DNA from: Epiperipatus broadwayi
Lineage: Eukaryota; Onychophora; Udeonychophora; Euonychophora; Peripatidae
DNA length: 64,000 nt
Assembly: GCA_028023455.1 (NCBI GenBank)
Contig: JAQFVV010012423.1
Location: forward strand, 2,685,273-2,749,272
Reading direction: 5' to 3'
The notes beneath the pieces were generated by a model. That model made no database searches, was not told the DNA's origin, and was given only the letters and a program-made list of their open reading frames with translations. Each line of letters opens with the position of its first letter. Within the stretch, counting starts at the first letter, position 1. A program made the position numbers and the translations under genes. This document shows positions 26,451 to 39,365 of the stretch, one piece after another.

Positions 26451-26723
26451 ATTATATTTTGTGTACATTAATAATATTTCATAAGTAGTTATAATTTATT
26501 AAATTAAAAAAAATTGTTTGAAGACTAGATGAATAAATACTTTGTACACTTAAAAAAATGAATTTCATTGTTATTGTCTTTCTCTCACAGATTTTTATCA
26601 ATAACTGAAAGATTGAATTGATGCATATATCACATTGAATAGTAAATTAATTTTAAGTGTTGTTATAACTTATTTTGCTTAAAGGGACAATATTATTTTT
26701 GCTATAAAAAATTATAAGCAAAT

Positions 26724-27410
26724 ATGGAAACCAATAGTGTGGAAACATTATTGGAACCTGATGGTGTTATTCAGGGAAATGCTTAGGAAAATAATGAATA
26801 TGAGAGAAATAAAGAACCAAAATATAGAAATAAATAATAAATTTGAGATTCAAAATAGTGATATGAATAATAAATTTGGAGACTTGAATAATAAATTTGA
26901 GAATTAAAGTCGAGAAAATAAAGAACTAAGAGAAGAACTGAATAAAAAATTTGAGGTCCAAAGTAAAGAATTAAAAGAAGATATGAGATAATTAAAGGTA
27001 GTATCAGAGCAATTCAGTAAGAAGATAGACTTTTTTAAAATTGAATTAAATGCCATGAATGCAATGGTTGATGAATTCAAATACAATTTGGATGTTAAAT
27101 TAAGAGAATCTGCTGATAAATATGATTGTAGATTCAATGAATTAAGTGCCCCCACAGATAATTCCTAGGAAAGATTAGAAGTTAGGCTTAATGATTTAGG
27201 CACTGAAGATAAAACCTGTGAAGCTGGGTTAATTGAGCAAGCTCATAAGAATGTTGAGAAAGCATTGAGATTAGAGATAAATACTATTAGAAGCAAATTA
27301 AAAGATATTCAAAGTCATATGTTAATGGAATTTAAGGCAATAAAAATAGAAGATCAAAGGGTATCAGAACAGGTACCTTTAAAAACAATAACTATAATTG
27401 TAATACATTA
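26724..27410 (+). pseudogene. Decayed gag-like coiled-coil frame
   Basis: The stretch starts with ATG at 26724 and is stopped at 26784. It then reads in broken frames as long lysine- and glutamate-rich coiled coil, for example ESADKYDCRFNELSAPTDNS near 27110-27165 and HKNVEKALRLEINTIRSKLK near 27240-27305. Coiled-coil N termini followed by basic sequence are common in invertebrate Ty3/gypsy Gag proteins. No zinc knuckle is preserved. An origin from a host coiled-coil gene cannot be excluded. Confidence 0.45.
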
Positions 27411-30060
27411 AAGATCAGCCTTCTCAAGCTATTGTGCATGCGCTTTTTATGAGTGTTAATAATAAATGAATACTTTCATTCCCAACACAAGATATAGTAT
27501 TTATAAAAGAATAAAATGAACCCACTTATTCTTTCCAATCCAAATGCTTATATATGGGCAAATGTAATTGAAAAGTTTGAAAAGGTAGAGATAAATTGTT
27601 TTGATGATGTAATAAAAATAAGGTGATATGAGAGCATAAAAGCTTAGATAAGAAGCTTCTAGATGAATCATTACCAAAAATGAAAAAGTGAAGATTAAAG
27701 ATAGTCACAGAATTATAAATAAAATATGGTTGGAAAATAAAGTTAATTCCAAAGGAGTTAAAAATCTGGAGAGTAAATCTGGTGGTAATATAGATTATAG
27801 ATGTGTAACACAAAGATATAAAAGCATATATTATAGAGTAAAGGAAAGGTGGAAAATAATTATTGAAAGAGTCACAGCTATAATAATGAATAAAAAAGGG
27901 GATATATCCAAAAGAAATAAATAAAACAATCATTCCAAGAAAAAAATCGTAGTAATGTAGTAGCAAAAAAAGAAAGGAATAAACTTTCTAAAAAACAAAT
28001 TAAAATTTCATTCCATAAAAAAAATTATAATAAGGGTGACTATGTAATAGATGATGATATCAGTAATGGAATCTTTATTATCTTATTCAGAAATATTGAA
28101 GATAGTTGAAAATTATACGGGAGAGAGGGAAAGCTCAATCTTAGTTTAAAATTGTTATGAATTTTGATGGCTTTAAATCATCAAACACCTACAATCTAGT
28201 TAACGGATTTATGAATATTACGTTAATGTGTTTTTAAATCAAACTTGAAAAAAACAAACATGATCTGTGAAAAAAAATTTAGAGAGATAATTTATTTATA
28301 GTCTAAAAAATGTTGCTTTAGTTTTGGAATTTGAATTCTATATTAGCTATGATAATATGACTGTACATGTTTAAAAAAAAAAGATGTGAGATCTCTGTTT
28401 GTAATTTGGAGAAAATAAAAATATTTAATCCTGTTGAATAAAAGGCATTTATGAAATAGTAATATATTACTATTATTTTTTTTGACTGTTGTGAAAATAG
28501 TTGATACTAGAAACAAATAACTAACGATAAAAATATAGTATTGTGGAAGATAAATAGCATGGAATATAGTAACAGAGAAAATAATTTCTTAAATATTTGT
28601 GTTCATTGCTCCTTATGTTTTATTTTAAAGTGTTATGTAATTCTAAGGTTAGAAATATTTTGAAATCAATTACAGAAGTGAGATCTATAAATGTTTGTGT
28701 ATTAGTGAAAATATAATAAATTATAAAGACCTACAATACAGCTTTTAGGCATTAGTTAATAATAGATTGCCGCAAATAATTTTAATAAGAGTACTTGAAT
28801 AATTTACTTTATGAATAAAACCTCTGTAACATAAATTTATCTTCAAAGTTGAATAGTGGAACTAATCTTAACAGGAATACAATACTGAAGAACAAGTTGG
28901 AAATGCACTATATAAAATAAACTGTATTATTGGTTTTGATGTAAGAAACTTTGAATACATAATATCATAATGGTTAAAACAGGCAAAGTTCACCATACAT
29001 TAGTGCAACTCAGTGCAAGCCAGAGTAATCAATGAATGTAAGAAGATTTGTACATGAAATCCCTATCTAGTCTTTACTCAAACAATATACCAGACTAGTT
29101 TCTAGCTTGTGGCTTTCATTAGTGAGGAGTCCTGGATCTGAGAGCGCTGCACCTAGACCTTAGGATCTATTGCAACTCTCTAGCAGCCACCTTTCATCTC
29201 TACTTAACTACAAAACTATGAGTCTAAAATTGAAAACATAATAATATTTTCAGTCCAAGATCATTAAGCTTATATAGTCATATAGATCTGAACTCAGTTC
29301 AGTAACATAAATTTTGGTGTCTTTGGTTCTTTAATAACCATAGCCACCACTATCCCATTAGACAAACCATAAATCATAATGGTTAGTTATAATAAATTTC
29401 AAGTTATATTATTGATAATAAGTTATTGAAAAAGATAAAGATATAAAGGGCTACTTTCAAATTTATAATAAAGCCTTAGTAACTATAATTGACAAATTTT
29501 ATGCAGGTTAAAAAGAATACAGATGGATAATTGTACTTCATGATAAATTGTTAATTAATATTGAATAATCCAATTTTTTTTATTAGTCATGATGCGTTTA
29601 CATATTACTTATTAGAGGCATATAATGAACTGATAGGAATATATTAAAAAGATGAGAAAAAAAAGTTTTGTCTCATTTTGGTGAACATAGGATTGAATTA
29701 TTAAATAATTTATGAAAATGGAGAAAAAAAATGGATGTTTGTATAGATTTGGGTGAAGATGGTTTATTGTGTACATTTAAAGGTAATATAAAATCAGTGT
29801 TGTTAGTTTTAAAAAAAGATGGGGTACTTTTGTTTCAGTAGAGGAGAGATGTTGTACCTACTGAAGTTTGAGATGAATTCAGCATGTGGTAATATGTTAG
29901 TCATATAAAAAAAATTCTACCTTGTTTGATTTTGATGGTGGATATCTTAACTTATAAAGCATTGAACAGTATTGCTATGACAATAATAATATTGATATAA
30001 AATTGTTTATTATTAATTCTATATAATACTGAGTTTCAAAAATCTTACAGTTATCACTTT
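27411..30060. other. AT-rich DNA, possibly the decayed body of the same retroelement
   Basis: A 78-aa basic frame (27688-27924) and an acidic GDYVIDDDISNG-like stretch near 28036-28075 could be remnants of pol, but no catalytic motif is visible. Nothing else is supported. Confidence 0.35.
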
Positions 30061-30092
30061 TCACCAAAAAAAAAAAAACTTTTATTATTAAT

Positions 30093-30127
30093 TACAGTTT
30101 TGACTGTACCATGCAGTCTTCATCAGA
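30093..30127 (-). repeat. Decayed hammerhead-like core
   Basis: On the minus strand: CTGATGA, an extra A, a perfect 5-bp stem II GACTG/CAGTC with a 7-base loop, then AAAA instead of GAAA. That corresponds to a G12-to-A change in the catalytic core. No stem I partner is found. It resembles the motif at 52075-52101. Confidence 0.5.
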
Positions 30128-31620
30128 TATTATTCTATTCTTTTAACCTTCTCAATCCTCCATTTTACTCTAGTAATTAATTGCATTGTATAACATTGTG
30201 AATTGACTTTATTCATTTTAAAATGGAGATGTAAACAATAAAGCATATAGTTTTAATAAAATTATTTTTCTTTCTTTACTGCATTAGCCATAGTAGATTA
30301 TAAATAATAAATACAAATGTTTAATGTCTCTAATATATTTGTTGTTTTATTTGTATATTATATTTGAAAGATATGAATAAAAGTTTATTTCCATTGTAGT
30401 AGGAAAAACTATAGTGTTAATTATTTAATTTATATTTGTTTTGTCTCTTAAAAATGTAAATGTCTGTTATATATAATAACTGTGAAATATTTTTTTTATT
30501 TGTCATTATTTTATGAAATAAAATTTTATTTATGGAATGCTGGGTAAAACTGATTAAAGTATGAATAAAAGATATTGTTATATTTATCATGACATCAAGG
30601 GAAAAAGTTATCAATAGAAGTGAAGACAAAAAAACAAGCTCTCTCTTGTTTTAGATTCAACAGAAGCATAGGTAAATTTCTTATCATGATTTTCTTTTTA
30701 TTTATTTTAAATATATATATAAACTGGACAAAATGATGGGGTGAAAAGCAATAATATTCATCCTGAACTGTATGTATGTTGAGGATTTATGAGGAGCAAC
30801 TATTTGTTATAAAAATTAAAAGTAATTTAAAAATTCTTAGCATTTTCAAACTATCAGAATGTTTCTTTGATTGATATTACCTACTTTTAAATGATGATCT
30901 CTAAATGTTAACAACAGAAAAATATATGCAAGATTATGACCACTTACTGAAATAATTTTATAAGCTTGATATATTATTTATACATGGGATAAAATTGGTT
31001 CAATTTCCCATAGCATCATAATGGATGAACTAAAAATTAGCATCTGTTCATTTGTAATGTTTTATGAATTGATTACTTGCTAAATGAAAGAATATTTATC
31101 TTGCATCATTTTGTATATAAATTAGTGTTTGCACACATATAATTTTATAAAGATCAAATATCTGCTAAATGAAAAGATAATTTGAATATTTGGAAAATAT
31201 TGGAATTAACACTATATTTGAATCTTATAGCTTTTTGTAATATTTTTACTTTCTCTGGAATAACAAAATATCAGATAACAATTTTTAAAAAAATAAACAC
31301 CAGAACTATGGTATTATTTTAGAAATGCCATATTTAAAAATTATTACCTAGGTTTTGCTTATATTTATTATTGTTATTGATATAATTTTTATATTTCTTT
31401 AAAATGTATAGTATTTATTGATAGAATAATAATTACATCATAGTAATTATTATTTTAATTTAAAATATTCATTATTTATTTATTTTTTGATTATAAATTA
31501 ACTTCAGGCATGCCACTTATATTAGAAGTTCAAAAGATTATATCATAATAAGTATTCGTTTTACTTTGTTCTCTTACATTTATATTAACAAATAAGTATA
31601 TTCTCTTATATATATATATA
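30128..31620. other. AT-rich DNA without recognisable genes
   Basis: Nothing supported. Short TA runs occur near 30710 and at 31606-31627. Confidence 0.5.
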
Positions 31621-31653
31621 TATATATGTAACGATATATATATATATATATAT
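31606..31653. repeat. (TA)n with duplicated element end
   Basis: Two TA runs enclose an extra TGTAACGATATAT, the same terminal sequence that begins the 2.1-kb repeat at 31654. Confidence 0.88.
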
Positions 31654-33718
31654 TGTAACGATATATAAATATGTCGTTACATTAATTTAAAATAAAAACT
31701 TAAAAGTTCGCAAATAAAAATAAAAAACTAAACACTAAAATTAAAATGTTTGTTAAACGTATATACATTCGCACAGATGCCAAACTTTAAAAATATTTTT
31801 AAAAAAAAAAAAAAAAACAACAAATAAATAAGTATTTGAACGTACTTTTTATAAGAAAAAGTACAAGATTTAAAAATAAAAACAGGTATTAATTAATTCT
31901 TGTAATCTGTAAATGGAAATGATTGTTTATAAATTGTTTGAAAAGCAAGCTAGCCTTGGGCTTTTGTATAATTAAAATGATCTGATGAAAGATAGATAAG
32001 AAAATAAAGAAAAATTAGCTTGACCAATGGAAGCACTAAGCCTTGGCTCGGACCCTAATGAAAGTGATGGATTAGTGATGTTTTTTGTTGATTGAATCTG
32101 TGTGGATAAGATAAAAAGGGAAATACAGTTTTTTCAGACAGTTCCAGCATTTTGTGTTTGAGAGATGTGGTAGGACACACATACTACTCTCTATAAAAAA
32201 AATGAAAAGACTGTGATACCTTGAACCAGCTATTGCCATCTCCAGAACATTATCTTCCAATGGAGGCATCATGGGAATTGAAAGCAGAAACCTGGACTCT
32301 TCTACCATGAGCTATGAACTTTACAAATTAACAACAACAACAAAAAAAAGTAATTAAGAACTTTCGTCAATGTTTTTTTTAAAAGATTCAGCTAATTTAA
32401 ATTTTAAAATGAACTCTTATTTGATTTTCAAATTAATAATTGATTGTTTAAATTTATATAGTTAAGTTTTGCTAAAATCATTTCCATTTTATTATTATTA
32501 TTTGTAGTAATATTTATTGTAGAAATTATTAAATGCATTACATTTAAGTTGGGTATAGACATTACAGAGATTCATTGGTGGTTGATTATGTTGAAGTTTT
32601 CACATTTGATTAGAATATATAGGTCAATGATGTTAATGTGGGCATCTTATGATGAATGCCATGGGGCCTTGCGTATTCCCTTTTGCAATTGACGTTATCG
32701 ATGATTTTGTATTTTGATCGATTGTGTTTAATTCGGATGTTTTTGACCATGGAATCTGTGCAGCCGAACTATACTCAACATTTTAAAAACAAATTTATAA
32801 AAATAATCTGTGCGAACATATTTAAATGTTAAATTTAAGTCGGGCGTGAATGGCTATATAGTTTTGTAAAGTTATATTAAGGGAGGGTAATCTTAGGTTA
32901 TTCATTTTGTAATTGAATTGGTTCAATGGATTGGATATATTTGTGTAATTGTAGATGTAGTATGAGATCCGCTACAGGCAGGATTATAGATATACGCCAC
33001 ACACCTGTTTGCCTATGGATGGGTTTGTAAGATGGCAAAGGACCGCAGTCCATTCCTATGGAGTTTTATGTTTATTGTTCTACTTGCCAACAGATGTAAC
33101 ATTCCTGTTGGTGGAGAGACAATGTCTTCTCTAATTCTACTTACTGATCAGATGTACATTCCTGACAGTATAGTATTTTGTGTTGTCGTATTTTCATGCT
33201 ACATTGAATACATAAATGTATCAGATGGATTGGCACTGGTTTGATTGTGAAATTTGTTGCCTAAGGTTAAATCAGGGAAGAATATTTTCTTTTCAAATGC
33301 AGATCTATGTAGTCTATTCATACTCGACTATCTAAATAAATATTAAACTCATGGTTGTAATTTACTTAAATGTAAAACTAAAGATTAATAGAAAAATCAA
33401 AAATGTTGAATTTATTCCTCAAAATTTAAATGTTATTTTATATGTGCGTAAATAAATATTTTTATGTGTTAATTTCTGGCAGTGGATTTTATTCTTTTAT
33501 ATTTAAGATATAAAATTTATATTTTATTATCTGTGCTACTCCACTGAGCTAGTGACTTGGGCTAATGATCTGAATATTTAAATAAAGTGGAATCTTAACA
33601 GCGCGTATCTGCCTACTCTATAAATTTTTCTAGGTTTAAATGCCTAGATGGCACCTTGTAGAGCAGATATCGTAGTTTGTGGTTAGATTCAATCTTCACT
33701 TCATTTCGATTGTTATAA
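31654..33718 (+). mobile_element. Unclassified ~2.1-kb repeat, copy 2
   Basis: Colinear and about 95 percent or more identical with 34253-36318. It begins with TGTAACGA ... TCGTTACA (31654-31681), a perfect 8-bp inverted pair that would form a small terminal hairpin. It ends near GATTGTTATAA at 33718, where copies 1 and 3 have ATTATAAT. Frames within it (for example 33032-33244, and 32308-32072 minus) are not kept in the other copies, so I do not call proteins. A TAGCTCAGTGGAGTA string (minus strand, about 33535-33550) resembles a tRNA A box, but no B box follows. Confidence 0.82.
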
Positions 33719-34252
33719 CTGGCTACCCAACTTGGGCCGATCTTTAATAAACACGAGTGCCCTGAGAATTTTAAAAGTGAATCATGCCCATAGTATTTTT
33801 TCTGAAATTAGTATAAATATATTTGTTGTATTGACGTGGAGTTGCAGTTTGAAGTTTGGTCTTTAAAGGTACTGCCAGTAAGAAAAATTGTGCATATGTA
33901 AAAATAAATGCAAGGAATAAAACATAATAATAAATATAAATCATAATTTTTTTTTAAAAAAAATCTTGTTAAATTAAAATCTAATCGTTCAACTTGCCTA
34001 AGTAATAGTTAAAGGTAGGAGAAATGAAACTTGGGAGGGAGGCAGAAATTTAGCTGGTAATAGGGAATCAACAGTCAACTTTTTTTTTGTCATCATTATA
34101 TTTGTGTGTAATTACTGTTTTGTCTTGTAAAAAAAAAGTTTTGTCCTTTTGAAATTTTCATATATAATCAATTTGTGTAACGTAATTACTAACACTAAGT
34201 AAATTCTTTTTTTTTTTTTAATGTTTTTGTTTTTTGAGGAAGTTTACTGATA
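33719..34252. other. Spacer between the two tandem 2.1-kb copies
   Basis: 534 bp with no match to either repeat copy and no recognisable gene. Confidence 0.55.
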
Positions 34253-36318
34253 TGTAACAATATATAAATATGTCGTTACATTAATTTAAAATAAAAACTT
34301 AAAAGTTCGCAAATAAAAGTAAAAAACTAAACGCTAAAATTAAAATGTTTGTTAAACGTATATACATTCACACAGATGCCAAACTTTAAAAATTTTTTTT
34401 TTTTAAAAAACAAAAAACAAATAAATAAGTATTTGAATGTAATTTTTATAAGAAAAAGTACAAGATTTAAAAATAAAAACAGGTATTAATTAATTCTTGT
34501 AATCTGTAAATGGAAATGATTGTTTATAAATTGTTTGAAAAGCAAGCTAGCCTTGGGCTCTTGTATAGTTAAAATGATCTGATGAAAGATCGATAAGAAA
34601 ATAAAGAGAAATTAGCTTGACCAATGGAAGCACTAAGCCTTGGCTCTGACCCTAATGAAAGTGATGGATTAGTGATGTTTTTTGTTGAAATGAATCCGTG
34701 TGGATAATATAAAAAGGAAAATACAGTTTTTTCGGACAGTTCCAGTGTTTTGTGTTTGAGAGATGTGGTAGGATGCACATACCACTCTCTATAAAAAAAA
34801 ATGAAAAGACTGTGATACCTTGAACCAGCTATTGCCATCTCCAGAACATTATCTTCCAATGGAGGCATCACGGGAATTAAAAGCAAAAACCTGGACTTTT
34901 CTACCGTGAGCTATGAACTTTACAAATTAACAACAACAACAAAAAAAGTAATTAAGAACTTTTGTCAATGTTTTTTTAAAAGATTCAGCTAATTTAAATT
35001 TTAAAATGAACTTTATTTGATTTTCAAATTAATAATTGATTGTTTAAATTTATATAGTTAAGTTTTGCTAAAATCATTTCCATTTGATTATTATTATTTA
35101 TAGTAATATTTATTGTAGAAATTATTAAATGCATTACATTTAAGTTGGGTATAGACATTGCAGAGATTCGTTGGTGGTTGATTATGTTGAAGTTTTCACA
35201 TTTGATTAGAATATATAGGTCAACGATGTTAATGCAGGCATCTTACGATGAATGCCATGGGGCATTGCGTATTCCCTATTGCAATTGACGTTATCGATGA
35301 TTTTGTATTTTGATTGATTGTGTTTAATTCTGATGTTTTTGACTGTGGAATCTGTGCAGCCGATCTATACTCAACATTTTAAAAACAAATTTATAAAAAT
35401 AATCTGTGCGAACATATTTAAATGTTAAATTTAAGTCAGGCGTGAATGGCTATATATATTTTTGTAAAGTTATATTAAGGGAGGGTAATCTTAGGTTATT
35501 CATTTCGTAGTTGAATTGGTTCAATGGATTGGATATATTTGTGTAATTGTAGATGTAGTATGAGATCCGCTACAGGCAGGATTATAGATATATGCCACAC
35601 ACCTGTTTGCCTATGGATGGGTTTGTAAGACGGCAAAGGACCGCAGTCCATTCCTATGGAGTTTTATGTTTATTGTTCTACTTGCCAACAGATGTAACAT
35701 TCCTGTTGGTGGAAAGACAATGTCTTCTCTAATTCTAATTACTGATCAGATGTACATTCCTGACAGTATAGTTTTTTGTGTTGTCGTATTTTCATGCTAC
35801 ATTGAATACATAAATGTATCAGATGGATTGGCACCGGTTTGATTGCGAAATTTGTTGCCTAAGGTTAAATCAGGGAAGAATATTTTCTTTTCAAATGCAG
35901 ATCTATGTAGTCTATTCATACTCGACTATCTAAATAAATATTAAACTCATGGTTGTAATTTACTTAAATGTAAAACTAAAGATTAATAGAAAAATCAAAA
36001 ATGTTGAATTTATTCCTCAAAATTTAAATGTTATTTTATATGTGCGTAAATAAATATTTTTATGTGTTAATTTCTGGCAGTGGCTTTTATTCTTTTATAT
36101 TTAAGATATAAAATTTATATTTTATTATCTCTGCTACTCCACTGAGCTAGTGACTTGGGCTAACGATCTGAATATTTAAATAAAGTGGAATCTTAACAGC
36201 ACGTATCTGCCTACTCTATAAATTTTTCTAGGTTTAAATGCCTAGATGGTGCTTTGTAGAGCAGATATCGTAGTTTGCAGTTAGATTCGATCTGCACTTT
36301 CATTTCGATCATTATAAT
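34253..36318 (+). mobile_element. Unclassified ~2.1-kb repeat, copy 3
   Basis: Same orientation and block order as copy 2. The 5' end is TGTAACAATATATAAATATG and on to TCGTTACA. The 3' end is ATTATAAT (36311-36318), running straight into (TA)n. The low divergence from copy 2 suggests a recent duplication or recent mobility. The 105-aa minus-strand frame 34886-34569 is disrupted in copy 2 and is unlikely to be a gene. Confidence 0.82.
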
Positions 36319-36337
36319 ATATATATATATATATATT
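36319..36337. repeat. (TA)n at the 3' end of copy 3
   Basis: A TA run continuous with the ATTATAAT terminus of the 2.1-kb repeat. Confidence 0.9.
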
Positions 36338-37254
36338 TCAATTAACCATATTTTTATATAAAGTATAGAAAAAAGATATATCATTAACTCTTACATTTTA
36401 GAAAGTATGAATGTTCAATGACATTTTTTTATGTTACATAAACATATCTTGGTATTTAGTATCTAATCAGTAAAGATTTAGGTGCAATCAACTATTTAAA
36501 TATGAAGTTAATGTCAATTGAATACCTCTTGCTTAAAGCATATTAAAACAAATAAACTTGCTTGGCTATCATTCAATTTTTCTATGCAAATTTATTGATT
36601 TAATTTTATTTGGATGAGACAATAATCACAAATTTATTTTACTACATAATTTATTAGAGGCAGTTATAAAATAATTTGAAAATCATAAACACAGGATGGG
36701 TCAGAAATTCATAATTCCACATCATTTTTTTTGTATAGAATTTAATGCTTATTATCTTACTAGATATAGATTTTATACAATAATAAATTAAATGATTTTT
36801 CCTCCTTAAATATATAAGTAATTGGAAGCTTGTTGTATTTTTTAGTAACAAATAATAAATATCCTAAAATAAAAATTATATATGAATTAATTTGATGATT
36901 GATAAAGGTGCAAATATGGTAATTTTTGAAAATAAGTAAAGATAGTTACAATGAAATGTTCATGTATTTTATTTTGGGTAAATATTGATTAAAATAACTA
37001 TTACATTAAATTAGTACACAGCCACAAAGATCGTAATCTTATTCAGTTATAAATCTGGTAATAGTAATACATTTTATTTTGTTACAAATTAGAGTAATTT
37101 GCTTTAATTATATTTAAAGTTTATTAAAATGGATCATAAATTTAGTTTAAATATTAAATTTTAATATTAATAATTGACTAATAAATTTATCAATTATTCA
37201 TATGTTTTGATAGTTGTAAGCTAAAGTTTTAATAACTTAGCTTTAATAAACTGA
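36338..37254. other. AT-rich DNA without recognisable genes
   Basis: Nothing supported. Confidence 0.5.
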
Positions 37255-38227
37255 AGAGTAATTGGATGTGATTTGTCAATTTTTTGGATAAGCATCAAAT
37301 AGGAATCTATCACTTAATCTCTATATTATCATAATTGGATAATGAAAATCTTAAGGTTAGTTAAGAGATTGATTTTATTTTATAATGTATTAAGTTGGTG
37401 AAAATGGAAAGATACATTTGATTAATTGTATTATTATTAAATATTTAACCTTATTAATATTGACTTAAATAAAATGAGTACATTGATATTAATGGAATAG
37501 CAATATTGAGTTAGCAGTACTTTTATTTTATTTAGCTTGTAATTGGAAATCAATTATTGAGTTATATATTTTATTAGATATTATTGATATTGTAAACTTG
37601 TAGCGGATATTAAGATTATTATTTCATCAATCTATGAATCATTATATTTAAATATAATTAGAAATAATGTTTGATTTTTAATACAAGTTTGCATTGTTAT
37701 AAACAGTGCATTGATTCATAAGGAATATTAAAGTTTATCTGTGTAATTCTTTGTCATCATTTTTATTCTATTATTATAAAAGACTTATATAATAGGTATA
37801 TACTATTCTTTATAAAATAGCAATATTTAGTTTTATTACTTTATCTTGAACTTATTGCAAGAATAATGCTTAGATTCTAGGATAGTTTAAAGAAATGTTT
37901 TATTTGTTTTCTATCCATTGTAAATGTTATTGGAATTTATGAGGTTATAACAAAGATTACTATTATTATTTTATTAACTTAAATATTAGATTGTTATTCA
38001 TTGATTGATATTCATTTTTGTTTAGTTTATTATTTTCATTCTGAGACAAATGATGCTACAATTTACAGGCAATATTAAATAAGGAATGTTCTTGATTTTG
38101 TTACAAATGATGACCAATAATTAGGTTATGACTCAGGATACAGCATGGCTCACATATTTATCCTGTTACAAATGTCACCCACAACAATGTGGATATAACA
38201 GAGGTTAGCATACCTACATATTCTGTT
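37255..38227 (+). repeat. ~1-kb dispersed repeat, copy 2
   Basis: Colinear with 25411-26400, including the tandem CTGTTACAAATG-type units (about 38042, 38098, 38164). It ends abruptly at CTGTTAATA, where a (TA)n and the ribozyme array begin. The array therefore probably inserted into this repeat or into a TA tract within it. Confidence 0.7.
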
Positions 38228-38394
38228 AATATATATATATATATGAAAAACAAAACAAGCTTTATATACGTAAAAACCTGCTATCCCTTGTATTAATGAT
38301 CAATAGATGGAGCTTTACAAAGACTTCCAAACAAGCGTATTTGTTTACATAAACGTCAGAGTCAATATTCACTCTCTCTTTCATTTTTCTCCAT

Positions 38395-38440
38395 CCTCAG
38401 ATCAGCTAATTTCAAGCTGATTTGCTCTCATCAGTGAAGG
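38395..38440 (-). ncRNA. Hammerhead ribozyme in family A, forward unit
   Basis: Minus-strand reading: CCTTCA, CTGATGA, GAGC with loop AAATCA and GCTT, GAA, stem III ATT/GAT closing AGCT, C17, then TGAGGA. Stem I has 5 pairs including one G-U. One stem III pair is a G-U wobble caused by a C-to-T difference from the inverted copies. Predicted cleavage lies between plus-strand positions 38400 and 38399. Confidence 0.7.
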
Positions 38441-38795
38441 GATAGGAGTTAGAAACTAAACTTAAATATTAACTCCAAGCGTTTATGCAAAACGTTTCTA
38501 TCAGTTTGCAAGCATGAATTCTTTAGACACCTAAATGTCTTCAAACTCAGCCTATCAAACTAGATAGCTATGTGGGTCTGATAACAGTTCAGTTTCTCCA
38601 CATAATCAAAGCTTCTGCAATCTATATCATTGCAAGAAAACTTTAAAGGTACATTTATGAAAAACAAAACAAGTTTTATATACGTAAAAATCTGCTATCG
38701 TTTGTATTAATGATCAATGGATGGAGCTTTACCAAGACTTCCATTTTGCATAAACACTTGGAGTTCATATTTAGGTTTAGTTTCTAACTCCTATC

Positions 38796-38842
38796 CCTTC
38801 ACTGATGAGAGCAAATCAGCTTGAAATCAGCTGATCTGAGGG
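38796..38842 (+). ncRNA. Hammerhead ribozyme in family A, inverted partial unit
   Basis: Stem I CCTTCA (38796-38801) pairs with TGAGGG (38837-38842): 6 pairs, one G-U. The core CTGATGA is at 38802-38808. Stem II is GAGC/GCTT with loop AAATCA, and GAAA is at 38823-38826. Stem III is ATC/GAT closing AGCT (38826-38835), and C17 is 38836. Predicted cleavage is 38836/38837. All invariant core bases are present. Confidence 0.8.
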
Positions 38843-39209
38843 TGGTGCAAAATGAAAGAGACAGTGAATATTGACTCTGATGTTTATGTAAACAAATACG
38901 CTTGTTTGGAGGTCTTGGTAAAGCTCCATCTATTGATCATTAATACAAGCGATAGCATGTTTTTACGTATATAAAACTTGTTTTGTTTTTCATAAATGTA
39001 CCTTTAAAGTTTTCTTGCAATGATATAGATTGCAGAAGCTTTGATTATGTGGAGAAACTGAACTGTTATCAGACCCACATAGCTATCTAGTTTGATAGGC
39101 TGAGTTTGAAGACATTTAGGTGTCTAAAAAATTCATGCTTGCAAACTGATAGAAACGTTTTGCATAAACGCTTGGAGTTAATATTTAGGTTTAGTTTCTA
39201 ACTCCTATC

Positions 39210-39256
39210 CCTTCACTGATGAGAGCAAATCAGCTTGAAATCAGCTGATCTGAGGG
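39210..39256 (+). ncRNA. Hammerhead ribozyme in family A, inverted unit
   Basis: Identical in structure to the motif at 38796: core at 39216-39222, GAAA at 39237-39240, C17 at 39250, stem I 39210-39215 with 39251-39256. Predicted cleavage 39250/39251 is exactly 414 nt from the previous one, so a transcript through both would release one unit-length RNA. Confidence 0.8.
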
Positions 39257-39365
39257 TGGAGCAAAATGAAAGAGACAGTGAATATTGACTCTGACATTTA
39301 TGTAAACAAATATGCTTGTTTGGAGGTCTTGGTAAAGCTCCATCTATTGATCATATATATATATA

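Noticed and set aside
27526-27966. 146-aa minus-strand hydrophobic frame
   Set aside because: It is antisense to a lysine-rich stretch on the plus strand; Phe/Ile/Tyr-rich shadows are expected there.
31982-32010. CTGATGA string in the 2.1-kb repeats as a hammerhead core
   Set aside because: No stem II can form and no properly placed GAAA follows; it is a chance match in both copies.
33032-33244. 70-aa plus-strand frame in the 2.1-kb repeat
   Set aside because: The frame is not maintained in copy 1 and has no recognisable domain, although it looks partly hydrophobic.
33530-33560. tRNA A-box-like TAGCTCAGTGGAGTA (minus strand) in the 2.1-kb repeat
   Set aside because: No B box at tRNA spacing and no cloverleaf; it is also degraded in copy 1.
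34569-34886. 105-aa minus-strand frame in 2.1-kb copy 3
   Set aside because: It is broken in the nearly identical copy 2, so there is no sign of coding constraint.
38487-38515. CTGATAGAAACG string (minus strand) in family A as a second ribozyme
   Set aside because: There is no room for stem II and the core does not fit.
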